From NCBI RefSeq assembly GCF_900142645.1, contig NZ_FRBP01000008.1:30743-94742 (forward strand): a DNA stretch of 64,000 nucleotides. The letters run 5' to 3'. The position numbers were made by a program, and so were the translations under genes. The DNA is from Eubacterium callanderi. Lineage in GTDB: Bacteria > Bacillota > Clostridia > Eubacteriales > Eubacteriaceae. This document shows positions 16,394 to 27,498 of this stretch, one piece after another; position 1 is the first letter of the stretch, and every line of letters starts with the position of its first letter. Below the pieces are notes generated by a model, which was not told the origin of the DNA, ran no database searches, and saw nothing but the letters and a program-made list of their open reading frames with translations.

Positions 16394-19300
16394 TTGATCG
16401 TAGCTTCAGCCGCCTACTTGATGATTGGCCGGTGCGGCTTAGATCCCAGAGCTTATATCAGCAGAGAGGAATTCAAAGAAGTTTCTTTATTAACCAGTAA
16501 GAGCGCTTTAATCAATTTTGGGAACATCTACACAGATTATGCCCAGAGTATTCTCCAATTTGTCGAAAAAGAAAGCAACAAGCTGGCCATAAAGCACCGC
16601 AGAGATGAAGCGGAAAAAACGACAGAAGCAGAAGAAATACCGCAGGCCGAATCTGAAACAAACCCGCCGGTTCATGAACCGGACGTCGAAGATCAAAAAG
16701 AAGAAAATACACTGGAGGAAATTACGCCAGGTGTGCCGGTAGAAGTCGAAGTGCATGGAAAACCGGATCAGAAACAGCTCACACTGTTTGAGCCGCTGCC
16801 GAGCATCGAGGAGCAGCGGGGGACGTTGGCCACAGAGGCCCCAAAAGCAGCCGACATATCCGAAGGCTTGATGACAGACGCGTTAATCAATCGTGTTCTG
16901 ATGAGCGCTGGCGGCGGAAGAGGTGCAGCTGACCGTCGACTTGAGATTGCCGCTTACTGGCAAAAAGGGCACTCTATCAACGATTTTGCTGCTTTTTTAG
17001 AAGATAAAATTGGAATAGCCGGACAGGGATTTCAATTTGACGGCAAAAAACTATGTGCATGGTATGACTCCAACGGTTTGAGACTATCCTACTTTCCGTC
17101 AACTGTTGAAAATCCCATGAAGACCCTGACATGGACAGAAATTGCATCGAGAACAGACCGTCTCATACGCACTGGAGCATATTTATCTTCTGAGGAAGTT
17201 GATGCCATTCGTCAGCATGAGCTTAAAAGGATCGGTGAAGAAATCTATTTTGTTTTCAGAGATACCATAGCAGATATGCATAAAGATATATTTAACGATC
17301 TTGCTCCGTATTCTGGTGCGCCAGAGCATTTTGTATATTTTGAAAAGATGCTTAGTTCACCCCAAGGCGTGAATCAACTACTGGCTGTTCTAAAAAGCGA
17401 TATAGATAAAATTAAAACAGGTGAGATTAAACTTCGATCTAGACTGGTATATACGCCAGAATCGATAATGGAGGAACTTGAAGATCTATTAAAAGATCCC
17501 AAAGAGATTCAAAAAACAGAAAAGGTAAGCCTCCTTTATGAAAATTTCATTACTCAGGACGAAGTTGACTATGCTTTAAAAGAAGGAGGAAATGTCGAAG
17601 GTAGTTTTAAAAGAATTTACAATCATTTTAGTCAGCATAAAAAAGATGCTAAAGATGATAGTGCTTTTTTAGCAAAAGAATATGGCGAAGGTGGAACATT
17701 TGGTCGTAAAACGATTGAAAATATTCATTACGCACCATCAAAAGGAATTGAAATCGCCAAAAGATTGCCGAACGGCCAGAAGATAGAACTTAACATTAAT
17801 TATCGACAGGTGGCCAAACGTATCCGTTACTTAATTGAGCACAATCTTTTTCAGACACCTGAGCCGCAGCGGTCAGTCATGCCAGCAGAGCCAACGGAGC
17901 AACAGGAGCCAGCCGGGAATTCAGATGAAAACCACGGAGAGTATGATCAACCCGCAGAGAGGTTCGAAACACCCGATCCGGAAACCGATGTTGAGGCGAT
18001 CAAAGAAGAACTCAGCCAGGTTATTGAGGAAATCAAAGATGAAAGAGCGGCTGAACAGGCGCTGCATACTGAATTGATCGACAAGTATGGGCAAACAAAC
18101 GGGCAGGCAAAAACACTATTTGATCAGTTCCAGAGCCTTTTTCCGGAATTTCTGGATAATGACTGCTTATATGAGCGCCGGGAGACCGAAAACGATGCTT
18201 TTATGCCATTGGTACTCGAAAAAATTGCATACGATACTTCATACAATACTTTTGTCATGACCCACTATTATCGCCAAAACGGGGATCTGGTCACAGACCC
18301 GGAAATTGTTTATCTTTTCGATGTCGAAAAAAAAGCATTAGTGCCATTGACCTATGAAAACGGTGGTTTAGGTATCTATCAATCTGTGATCGAAGAAGGA
18401 GAGATCAACGAGGGCTTAGTTCATTCCCTTCAACAATTTTCTTCCTCCTGGCTGGATAACATATCCGAGCAAGGATACCAACCGGTTAAGAGGGTGGTCA
18501 ACCGGGAAGGCGAGGAAGTCACCATTGATTTTACCGAGGCAGAGGTCATCCCGGAGGATGCGGAGGAAGGACAGGAAACGGACGAAGCAGCATTTTCTAA
18601 TGCAGCGGAGATCTCCAAGTTGCCCACAGAGCCAGGGGAAATCAAGGAGGAGCGCGATAGCCCGACGCATCCCATTCGTCGCTTTATGAGAACCTGGGGC
18701 TTAGAGAACTGCACGACCTTTGAAAGCCTTGAAATCATGATGCAACACCACCAGCCAGGGAAACAGGATATGGATGATCGTGGCGAACTGTCAAACCTGA
18801 TGAACAGGGCGCAACAGGATTACGCTCAAACAGCCAATGCTGATGTAGCAGCCCTGTCCTGGATAAAATACCGAAACGCTTTTCGCCAAGATTTTTATGA
18901 ACTGGCAGACGACATCTGTCAAGGCAAAGCGACCGAGAAGGTCACCATTGGCTTTACCGAAGCGGAAATAATCCCGGAGGATGCGGAAGAAGAATCGGCA
19001 ACCGACAGAGCGGCATTTTCTTTTGATCAAAAAAAAGAAAATACTGAGGAATCTCCACAAGAGACAGGATGGACGCCAAAATTTGAGGTATCCCAGGGTG
19101 GAAGCAATGATGAACCCCAGAATCGCCAGAGCGATGTTACTCCGCAGCAAGGTGAGAATTTCATCATCGGGCCAGATACTGGCGATTCGCATTTTAATCC
19201 CACCGAGCGCATCCGAAAAAACATCGCAGCCATACAAATGCTGAAGCAGATTGAAGCCGAAGGCCGAATGGCAGATGATGATGAAAAAGCCGTGATCAAT

Positions 19301-22300
19301 GCTTACGTTGGATGGGGCGGCCTTGCGGATATTTTTGATCACCGGAAACAGACCTGGAAGGAAGAAAAAGAAGCACTGAAAAGTATGCTCTCACCGAGTG
19401 AGTATGCAGCAGCTGAGGGCTCCATTCTAAATGCCCACTATACCGATCCGGGGATTATCTCAGCCATGTATGAGGCCGTTCAGCTTTTTGGTTTCTCGAT
19501 TGGTAACGTGCTGGAACCCGCATGTGGAACAGGCCGTTTTATTGGCACAATGCCCATGGCATTGCGTGAATCCAAAGTCTACGGTGTGGAGTTGGATGAG
19601 CTGAGCGGCCGCATGGCCAAAGCACTATATCCGAAGGCAGAGATTACCATAAACGGCTTTGAAAATACACATTATCCGATCAATTTCTTTGACCTGGCCA
19701 TTGGAAATGTGCCATTCGGAAACTACAAAGTAGCAGACACCAAATACGATAAACTGAATTTTCAGATACACGATTATTTTATTGCCAAAACACTCGATCT
19801 GGTACGTCCAGGCGGCATCATTGCATTCATCACCAGCAAGGGAACAATGGATAAGCAGAACAGCAGTGTTCGTCAATATATTGCGAGACGGGCGGAGCTG
19901 ATCGGCGCGGTACGCTTACCGAACAATGCCTTTTCCGGCGCAAATACGAAAGTAACCGCGGATGTGCTCTTTTTCCAGAAACTGGAAAGTATGCGTGATT
20001 TGAATGCCATTGACTGGATTGATCTCAAAGAAGATGAAAACGGACTGAAGTATAATGCCTATTTTGTTGACCACCCAGAGTATGTCGTCGGTGAAATGGT
20101 GGAAATCTCAGGGCCGTATGGCTCGGAGCTTGCTTGCCAGGCAGCTAAGGGCAGCGATACCATTCAGAATGTGCGTGACGTTATTTTTGATATGGCTGTT
20201 TCGCACCGAAATATCTATGAAAACCGGACAATGGCAGAAGCGACCCAAGATCAGGACGTCATTCCAGCGACTCCAGATGTAAGAAATTTCACCTATACGA
20301 TGGTGAACGGCAGCATCTATTATCGAAACAATTCTGTTCTGATCGAGCAGGAGGTAACCGGCACAAAAGCCGAACGGATCGAGCACCTGATTGAAGTACG
20401 CGACGCAGTATACCGGTTGATCGACGCAGAAGTCTCGGGTGAAAGCCCCAGGCTTATCAAAGAATACCAGAATGAGCTGAATCGGATTTATGATCATTTC
20501 GCCAAGAAATACGGCAGAATCGGTCGTCAGGCAAATAAGCTGGCTTTTTCCGAGGACTGCACTTACCCGATGCTGCTGTCATTGGAAGTCAATGACGGCG
20601 AGGGCAATTTTTTAAGAAAAGCTGATATTTTTTCAAAGATTACCATCCGCCAAAAACAAGAAATTGATCACGCGGACAATCCAGTGGACGCTTTATCCAT
20701 CTCACTAGCAGAAAAGGGCGGTGTCGATTTTGAATATATGCAGCAGCTGACCGGTGAGGATGAAGGAACCCTGCAAAGCGGATTAAAGGGATTCATTTTT
20801 AAGAATCCTGAAAGTGATACCTGGGAAAGTGCGGATGCCTATTTATCCGGAAATATTCGTCAAAAGCTTTCAGCAGCTCAGGCAGCCGTTGAAAAGGGAG
20901 AAGAAACATACCTGGAAAATGTGGAAGCCTTAAAAAAGGTCATGCCGGAGCCATTAAAGGCATCGGAAATTTCCATCGTGATGGGGAGTACCTGGGTTGA
21001 TAAAAAGTATTATGAACAGTTTCTGTTTGAGCTTTTACAGCCTGCGGAACGGATCAAAGAAAAGATTGAATTGTTCTACTCTGAGGAAACAGGCAGCTGG
21101 CAAATACTCGGAAAGAATTTAGATTTTGGAAATATTCTCTCCCTGCGCACCTATGGTACCGAACGCGTCAACGCCTATTACCTTTTCGAGTCCTGTATGA
21201 ACCTGAAAGACGCCAAAATCTATGACCTGGTAGACAATAAAAGGGTTGTAAACCAGGATGAAACGGTACTCGCCAATAATAAGCAGAAGCTAATCCGTGA
21301 AGCTTTTAAGGACTGGATTTATGAGGACTTTGATCGGCGCGAGGATCTGGTCAATACGTATAACCAACTTTTTAATAATAATCGGCCAAGGGAGTATGAT
21401 GGCAGCAATTTGCCTTGTGTTGGACTCAATCCAGATATTATGCTTCGGCAAAATCAATTAGATGTTGCGGCACGGATCATTTATGGGGAGAATACAGGCG
21501 TTTTTCATTGCGTCGGAGCTGGTAAAACGCTGGCCAGCATTGTCGGCATCATGGAAAGTCACCGGTTAGGTCTGACGCACAAGGCGCTGTTTGTGGTTCC
21601 AAATCACCTGATCGAGCAATGGTCAATCGAATTTATGCGCGCTTATCCGGCTTCACGAATCCTGGTATCCACCAAAAAAGATTTTCAACCGATTAATCGC
21701 AAAGTCTTTTGCTCAAAAATCGCAACGGGCAATTGGGATGCGGTCATTATCGGACAAAGCCAATTTGAAAAAATACCGGTTTCCTTTGAGCGTCAGGAAA
21801 GGTTACTAAACGAACAGATCGACGCCATTGATCTTGAGATAGATTTTTCAGAGAACCAATACACGAAAAAGCAACTAATCGCTGCCCGGAAAAGAGTAGA
21901 AGCAAGTCTGAAAAAGCTGACCGATCAAAGTAAAAAGGATCAGGTCATTAACTTTGAGCAGCTGGGCATTGATGCATTGGTAGTGGATGAGGCGCAGCGG
22001 TACAAAAACCTGTTTACCTACAGCAAAATGGGCGATGTCGCAGGTATTAACCAGACCGATTCAAAGCGTGCCTCAGATATGCTCATGAAGTGTCAGTATA
22101 TGGATGAGATAACCGGCGGCCGGGGGATCACTTTTCTGACAGGCACACCCGTCAGCAATTCGATCTCTGAATTACACACCATGATGCGCTATTTACAGGC
22201 AGATCTGCTGCGTGAACTGAGGATGGAATCCTTTGACAGCTGGGCATCGGTCTTTACCGAAAAAGTCACAAAAATGGAGCTGGCGCCGCAGGGTGGAAAT

Positions 22301-22957
22301 AACTTCCGGATGAAATCGCGTCTCGGAAAATATAACAACCTGCCTGAGCTGATTTCCTTTTTTAAGAACAGCGCGGATATTAAAACGCCAGATATGCTGA
22401 ATCTGCCGGTGCCGATGGTACACTTTGAAAACATCGTTTTAAAACCATCACCGGCGCAAAAGGCTTTAGTCGAATCCCTTGGAGCGCGTGCGGATCGCGT
22501 CCATGCCGGTGCAGTGGACCGTTCCGAGGATAATTTCTTAAAAATTACTTCGGATGGCAGAAAGGCAGCGCTCGATATCCGTCTCTTCGATCCCGATCTT
22601 CCTGAAGATGAGTACAGCAAAGCCCAGGCCATTGCACAAAATGTCTTTAAAATCTGGTCTGAAACGGATGGCGCACAACTCGTGTTTTGTGATTTGTCGA
22701 CACCAAAACCGGATCACTTCAATGTGTATGATGATATTAAAAGTAAACTCATACGTTTGGGGATACCCGAAAAAGAAATCGCCTTTATTCATGATGCAGG
22801 CACCGATAAACAGAAAACAGCATTATTTAAAAAAGTGCGAAAAGCTGACGTTCGGGTACTGATGGGAAGTACCGAAAAAATGGGCGCCGGGATGAATGCG
22901 CAGGACAAATTAATTGCGCTGCACCATGCGGATTGTCCGTGGCGGCCAGCGGATGTA
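16394..22957 (+). pseudogene. Methyltransferase-SNF2 helicase gene, truncated by the middle element
   Basis: This part encodes about 2190 residues. After a low-complexity linker region there is an N6-adenine methyltransferase-like domain (VLEPACGTGRFIG for SAM binding, then GNVPFG in place of NPPF, and GIIAFITSKGTMDK). A superfamily 2 helicase domain follows: VGAGKTLAS (Walker A), VVDEAQRYKN (DEAQ box), FLTGTPVSNS and MGSTEKMGAG. The reading frame is cut directly after PWRPADV, just before helicase motif VI, and resumes at 62155. Proteins like this are carried by many Firmicute conjugative elements, probably for DNA protection or anti-restriction. In its present state the helicase cannot be functional. 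Confidence 0.85.
18512..19021 (+). repeat. Pair of 87-bp direct repeats inside the helicase gene
   Basis: Positions 18512-18598 and 18935-19021 are both 87 bases long and clearly related. Both encode E-x-V-T-I-x-F-T-E-A-E-x-I-P-E-D-A-E-E followed by an acidic stretch and AAFS. The repeat sits in the linker before the methyltransferase domain and arose by internal duplication of a 423-base unit or of the motif alone. Confidence 0.75.
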
Positions 22958-23009
22958 GGACGGATTTTGCGGACATTCAAAATAAAAAAGAATGTGGAGG
23001 TAACAGACA

Positions 23010-23384
23010 ATGGCAAAATCATTATTTGAGGAACTGGGCGGCAAATACGAAAGGCAAGGGGATTATTTGATACCGTGCTTAACTGTACCCGCCGAAGAAG
23101 AACAGGCAATAGGCATCTGGGGGCAACGGCATTTAGATTATCTAAAACAGTACCGTAAAGTTACATACACCAATCTTCTTACAAGCGGCAGGCTAAACGC
23201 CTACCTTGCCGACATCAACAGACAGGCACAGGAACGCTTTGAAAGGCTCATAGAGGGTATGAAACAGGCACAGGGCATAACGGAACAGCTAAAGGCAGAA
23301 AACGCCTTAGAATGGACAGGATGCCTCAATAACATAAGGGCTTGTGCGAGGGAGATTGTGGAAAAGGAAATTATTTTTGCATAA
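23010..23384 (+). CDS. tnpV: TnpV, left-end gene of the middle element
   Basis: A 124-residue protein of the TnpV family, starting 51 bases inside the left end of the element behind GTGGAGGTAAC. Shared signatures are LFEELGGKYERQGDYLIP at the start and GIWGQRHLDYL in the middle. The function of TnpV is unknown. In the circular form the recombinase gene, whose end lies at the opposite junction, would lead straight into this gene. It is 34% to 45% similar by eye to the TnpV-like protein at 15328-15744, counting conserved positions only loosely. Confidence 0.85.
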   Translation: MAKSLFEELGGKYERQGDYLIPCLTVPAEEEQAIGIWGQRHLDYLKQYRKVTYTNLLTSGRLNAYLADINRQAQERFERLIEGMKQAQGITEQLKAENALEWTGCLNNIRACAREIVEKEIIFA

Positions 23385-23441
23385 ACAGATGATTAGTGGC
23401 AGGGGGAAATCCTGCCGCTTTTTCTGCTTTAGTTTGTCAGC

Positions 23442-23470
23442 TTGACAAATAAAGGGTTAAGGAATATAAT
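23442..23470 (+). promoter_or_regulatory. Promoter of the tet(O) transcript
   Basis: A perfect TTGACA (23442-23447) and TATAAT (23465-23470) are separated by 17 bases. It drives the attenuated leader in front of tet(O). Confidence 0.9.
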
Positions 23471-23502
23471 TAGATTCAGTATTATACAAGGAGTTAATAA
23501 AT

Positions 23503-23526
23503 ATGCGGCAAGGTATTCTTAAATAA
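23503..23526 (+). CDS. tet(O) leader peptide (7 aa)
   Basis: A seven-codon frame, MRQGILK, with an AAGGAG ribosome site. Its coding bases overlap the left arm of a hairpin that pairs with 23611-23624 (CAGTTTAAGAATAC). Slow translation or stalling under tetracycline would change folding and allow read-through of the terminator at 23678-23714, the mechanism proposed for tet(M)-type leaders. Confidence 0.65.
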   Translation: MRQGILK

Positions 23527-23677
23527 ACTGTCAATTTGATAGTGGGAACAAAAAGTAGCAGTCTCGTTTCACTTTTAATATGGGGCTTAGTTTTTTGTAC
23601 CCAGTTTAAGAATACTTTTATCATGTAATTTTATATGCCCGAAAACATATAAGTGTTTTGGGGCTATTGGAGTTATT

Positions 23678-23714
23678 TACCCAGTGATAGGAGTATTTAT
23701 CACTGGGTATTTTT
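23678..23714 (+). terminator. Attenuator terminator before tet(O)
   Basis: Twelve-base perfect arms (23678-23689 and 23698-23709) are followed by TTTTT, placed 37 bases before tet(O). Together with the leader peptide and the upstream pairing segments it forms a transcriptional attenuator. Confidence 0.85.
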
Positions 23715-23750
23715 ATGCCCTTTTTTGGGTGTTGATAGGAGGAAAATCAC

Positions 23751-25670
23751 ATGAAAATAATTAACTTAGGCATTCTGGCTCACGTTGACGCAGGAAAGAC
23801 AACATTAACGGAAAGTTTATTGTATACCAGTGGTGCAATTGCAGAACTAGGGAGCGTAGATGAAGGCACAACAAGGACAGATACAATGAATTTGGAGCGT
23901 CAAAGGGGAATCACTATCCAGACAGCAGTGACATCTTTTCAGTGGGAGGATGTAAAAGTCAACATTATAGATACGCCAGGCCATATGGATTTTTTGGCGG
24001 AAGTATACCGTTCTTTATCCGTATTAGACGGAGCAGTATTATTAGTTTCTGCAAAGGATGGCATACAGGCACAGACCCGTATACTGTTTCATGCACTACA
24101 GACAATGAAGATTCCGACAATTTTTTTCATCAATAAAATTGACCAAGAGGGGATTGATTTGCCAATGGTATATCGAGAAATGAAAGCAAAGCTTTCTTCG
24201 GAAATTATAGTGAAGCAAAAGGTTGGGCAGCATCCCCATATAAATGTAACGGACAATGACGATATGGAACAGTGGGATGCGGTAATTATGGGAAACGATG
24301 AACTATTAGAGAAATATATGTCAGGGAAACCGTTTAAAATGTCAGAACTGGAACAGGAAGAAAACAGGAGATTCCAAAACGGAACGTTATTTCCCGTTTA
24401 TCACGGAAGCGCTAAAAACAATCTGGGGATTCGGCAGCTTATAGAAGTGATTGCCAGTAAATTTTATTCATCAACGCCTGAAGGTCAATCTGAACTATGC
24501 GGGCAGGTTTTTAAGATTGAATATTCAGAGAAAAGGCGGCGTTTTGTTTATGTGCGTATATATAGCGGAACATTGCATTTGAGGGATGTTATTAGAATAT
24601 CTGAAAAAGAGAAAATAAAAATCACAGAGATGTGTGTTCCGACAAACGGTGAATTATATTCATCCGATACAGCCTGCTCTGGTGATATTGTAATTTTACC
24701 AAATGATGTTTTGCAGCTAAACAGTATTTTGGGGAACGGAATACTGTTGCCGCAGAGAAAATTTATTGAAAATCCTCTCCCTATGCTCCAAACAACGATT
24801 GCAGTAAAGAAATCTGAACAGCGGGAAATATTGCTTGGGGCACTTACAGAAATTTCAGATGGCGACCCTCTTTTAAAATATTATGTGGATACTACAACGC
24901 ATGAGATTATACTTTCTTTTTTGGGGAAAGTGCAGATGGAAGTCATTTGTGCCATCCTTGAGGAAAAATATCATGTGGAGGCAGAAATAAAAGAGCCTAC
25001 TGTTATATATATGGAAAGACCGCTTAGAAAAGCAGAATATACCATCCACATAGAAGTCCCGCCAAATCCTTTCTGGGCTTCTGTCGGGTTGTCCATAGAG
25101 CCGCTCCCTATTGGAAGCGGAGTGCAGTATGAAAGCAGAGTTTCACTTGGATATTTAAATCAATCGTTCCAAAATGCGGTTATGGAGGGGGTTCTTTATG
25201 GCTGCGAGCAGGGGCTGTATGGATGGAAAGTGACAGACTGTAAAATCTGTTTTGAATATGGATTGTATTATAGTCCTGTAAGTACCCCCGCAGACTTTCG
25301 GCTGCTTTCCCCTATCGTATTGGAGCAGGCTTTAAAAAAAGCAGGGACAGAACTATTAGAGCCATATCTCCACTTTGAAATTTATGCACCGCAGGAATAT
25401 CTCTCACGGGCGTATCATGATGCTCCAAGGTATTGTGCAGATATTGTAAGTACTCAGATAAAGAATGACGAGGTCATTCTGAAAGGAGAAATCCCTGCTA
25501 GATGTATTCAAGAATACAGGAACGATTTAACTTATTTCACAAATGGGCAGGGAGTCTGCTTGACAGAGTTAAAAGGATACCAGCCAGCTATTGGTAAATT
25601 TATTTGCCAACCCCGCCGCCCGAATAGCCGTATAGATAAGGTTCGGCATATGTTCCACAAGTTAGCTTAA
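23751..25670 (+). CDS. tet(O): Tet(O)-type ribosomal protection protein, tetracycline resistance
   Basis: A full-length 639-residue GTPase of the translation-factor family. G motifs are AHVDAGKTT (10-18), DTPGHMDF (about 74-81) and NKID (about 128-131). The protein binds the ribosome like EF-G and displaces tetracycline from the decoding site. Length and sequence agree closely with Tet(O) along the whole chain, although mosaics with Tet(32) or Tet(W) cannot be ruled out by eye. The ribosome site AGGAGG lies eight bases before the ATG. Expression is controlled by the attenuator upstream. Confidence 0.95.
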   Translation: MKIINLGILAHVDAGKTTLTESLLYTSGAIAELGSVDEGTTRTDTMNLERQRGITIQTAVTSFQWEDVKVNIIDTPGHMDFLAEVYRSLSVLDGAVLLVSAKDGIQAQTRILFHALQTMKIPTIFFINKIDQEGIDLPMVYREMKAKLSSEIIVKQKVGQHPHINVTDNDDMEQWDAVIMGNDELLEKYMSGKPFKMSELEQEENRRFQNGTLFPVYHGSAKNNLGIRQLIEVIASKFYSSTPEGQSELCGQVFKIEYSEKRRRFVYVRIYSGTLHLRDVIRISEKEKIKITEMCVPTNGELYSSDTACSGDIVILPNDVLQLNSILGNGILLPQRKFIENPLPMLQTTIAVKKSEQREILLGALTEISDGDPLLKYYVDTTTHEIILSFLGKVQMEVICAILEEKYHVEAEIKEPTVIYMERPLRKAEYTIHIEVPPNPFWASVGLSIEPLPIGSGVQYESRVSLGYLNQSFQNAVMEGVLYGCEQGLYGWKVTDCKICFEYGLYYSPVSTPADFRLLSPIVLEQALKKAGTELLEPYLHFEIYAPQEYLSRAYHDAPRYCADIVSTQIKNDEVILKGEIPARCIQEYRNDLTYFTNGQGVCLTELKGYQPAIGKFICQPRRPNSRIDKVRHMFHKLA

Positions 25671-25721
25671 CAGCTTGCAAAAGTCATATAAAATGAGATT
25701 TGAAAGGATTAGAGACTAATT

Positions 25722-25895
25722 ATGATGAAATGCGAATGGATATTGTGTCCTGTTTGTGGGAACAAAACCCGTAATAAAATTAGGAAGGACACTGTTTTGG
25801 AGAATTATCCCCTTTATTGTCCAAAATGCAGACAAGAAAGATTGATTAAAGTTGACAACTTGAAGATAACTGTCATCAAAGAGCCAGACGCTTAA
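25722..25895 (+). CDS. Cysteine-rich KTR-domain small protein
   Basis: A 57-residue protein with CPVCGNKTR near the start and YCPKCRQE in the middle, two CxxC pairs typical of a small zinc-binding fold, with the KTR tripeptide between. Proteins of this type commonly follow tetracycline-resistance genes in Tn916-related elements and have no known function. A paralogue lies at 37006-37185 next to the rRNA methyltransferase gene. It probably shares the tet(O) transcript and is followed by a terminator. Confidence 0.8.
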   Translation: MMKCEWILCPVCGNKTRNKIRKDTVLENYPLYCPKCRQERLIKVDNLKITVIKEPDA

Positions 25896-25900
25896 GACGC

Positions 25901-25947
25901 AGAGCCGATGAAATTGTGGAACAATTCACGAATCATCGGCTCTTTTT
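25901..25947 (+). terminator. Terminator after tet(O)-KTR
   Basis: AGAGCCGATG and CATCGGCTCT arms around a 24-base loop with internal pairing are followed by TTTTT. The same arm sequence and the bases before it recur after the rlmN-like gene at 35919-35985. Confidence 0.85.
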
Positions 25948-26385
25948 GTTTCGTATTTGAAAGAACAAACTCACCAAATAAAAAAAACGATATTCGGGTG
26001 GGTTATTTTGTTATACCCTAAATTACCCTCTGAATTTGTTTTTAAATTTGGAGGGATTTTTTTATGTCCTTTTTTCGGGCAGTTATCTATCTGCTCATAC
26101 GAAGCAAAATTTATCAATACATAGCATATCAGAGAACGGCAGGAAACCAGTTAAAAAAATTTCTGCCTATGCAACGGCACTTCCTGCCTTGAATGTAGAA
26201 GTACAATCTCCATACAACAGAATTAATATTTCCCATAACCGTAAAGGTCATAGAGCCTTTGCGGTTTTTCTTTTGTCGATTTTTGTTGGAAAGTGCCATA
26301 GGGCTATTAGTGGTGTTAGGTGTCGTTCGCCACCTCTCCATCTGGATTTTGAACATTTCAAAAATTCAGATGGGAGGTACTTACA
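25948..26385 (+). other. Intergenic region with terminator-like hairpins
   Basis: No supported gene. A CCCTCTGAATTT/AAATTTGGAGGG hairpin followed by a long T run lies at about 26028-26068, and a second hairpin with ACCGTAAAGG/CCTTTGCGGT arms and a T run lies at about 26239-26276. These look like remnants of Tn916-like flanking DNA separating the tet(O) cassette from the regulatory genes. Confidence 0.5.
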
Positions 26386-26895
26386 GTGAAATACGCACCG
26401 AGAAAGGTATATATCAAGGAAAGCGGCAGATATGTGGAACTGTCCTATACGGATTTCTGCCGCCGCAGGGAATCCGACCAGACCTATATGGACAAGCTGT
26501 TTATCCCCATTCAAGGCTGTCTGCTTGAAGTCGTGAGGGAGCAATACACGGACTTCTACCGAGATAAGGAACGGTGGCGTTATCTGAAAAAATTAGATAC
26601 GAAGAACAGCCTGCTTTCTCTGGATGGATTTACGGACAGCGAGGGGAAGCCTTTAGACTTTATCGCTGATGAAGCGGCAGACATTGCGGAAACCGTTGTC
26701 AATGCGGTTATGGTGGACAGGCTGAAAGCCGCCCTGCCTTTGCTGTCGGATAGTGAACAGGAATTGATACAGGCAATCTTTTTTGACGGACTTTCTGAGC
26801 GTGAAGTCGGGGCGAGGTTCGGCATAACCCAGAGCGTTGTGAACAAACGCAAAGCCAGAATCCTAAGAAAACTAAGAAAGATAATAGAAAATTAA
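26386..26895 (+). CDS. Sigma-70 region 4-like protein
   Basis: Starts at GTG behind GGGAGGTAC and encodes 169 residues. The C-terminal 50 residues contain LSDSEQELIQAIFFDGLSEREVGARFGITQSVVNKRKARILRKL, a sigma region 4/HTH motif. The N-terminal two thirds resemble the DUF-type segment found on element-borne sigma-like proteins. It is the first of three successive proteins of this kind. They are thought to control element transfer genes. Confidence 0.75.
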   Translation: MKYAPRKVYIKESGRYVELSYTDFCRRRESDQTYMDKLFIPIQGCLLEVVREQYTDFYRDKERWRYLKKLDTKNSLLSLDGFTDSEGKPLDFIADEAADIAETVVNAVMVDRLKAALPLLSDSEQELIQAIFFDGLSEREVGARFGITQSVVNKRKARILRKLRKIIEN

Positions 26896-26990
26896 AATTT
26901 AAGGCGTTCAGCCCCCTTGTTTTTTCCTTTGGGAAAATGAGGGGGTTTTTCTCTGCCCTCTCAATCAATTCTGATTGGAGGAAAAGAAGC

Positions 26991-27422
26991 ATGGCATATA
27001 ACCACGGACGGGAGGACAGGAAATGGCGTATCTGGAAAGAAGCGGAGGAAAAGCTGCTGCGTGAGTGCGGCGTTGATGAAGCGACCATTGAGCAGATACG
27101 CATTGCGGACAGGGCAGACTTCAATTCCAACAGGCGGTTTTACCGATGGACGAATGACATTGCGGAATACCTTGAGGACATGGCAGACAGGGAGCGGCAG
27201 ACGGAAGTGGGTACGGTTGCGGAGTTACTGGACGAGATTGAGAGCGAAAATCTCTATCAAGTATTAGTCGCGGTGGACGGGCGTACCTTGAAAATCGTCC
27301 TGCTGAAAATGCAGGGGTATTCCACAAAGGAGATTGCCCCGCTCGTGCATTTGACGACTGGTGCCATCTATGCGAGGTTAGACCATCTGCGGAAGAAGCT
27401 ACGAAAATTTTATAGCGTCTAA
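26991..27422 (+). CDS. Sigma factor-like HTH protein
   Basis: The ATG at 26991 has GGAGGAAAAGAAGC upstream. The 143-residue product ends with a helix-turn-helix (KMQGYSTKEIAPLVHLTTGAIYARLDHLRKKL) of the sigma-70 region 4 type. A hairpin with C/G-rich arms and a T run sits between this gene and the previous one, so it may have separate control. Confidence 0.75.
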   Translation: MAYNHGREDRKWRIWKEAEEKLLRECGVDEATIEQIRIADRADFNSNRRFYRWTNDIAEYLEDMADRERQTEVGTVAELLDEIESENLYQVLVAVDGRTLKIVLLKMQGYSTKEIAPLVHLTTGAIYARLDHLRKKLRKFYSV

Positions 27423-27498
27423 AACAGCCTGCCGTCCTGCGGGCTACTGGGTGAGGGATGGAAATCCCCTCACTTATTTTTTGCAGGAGGCAAGCGGG

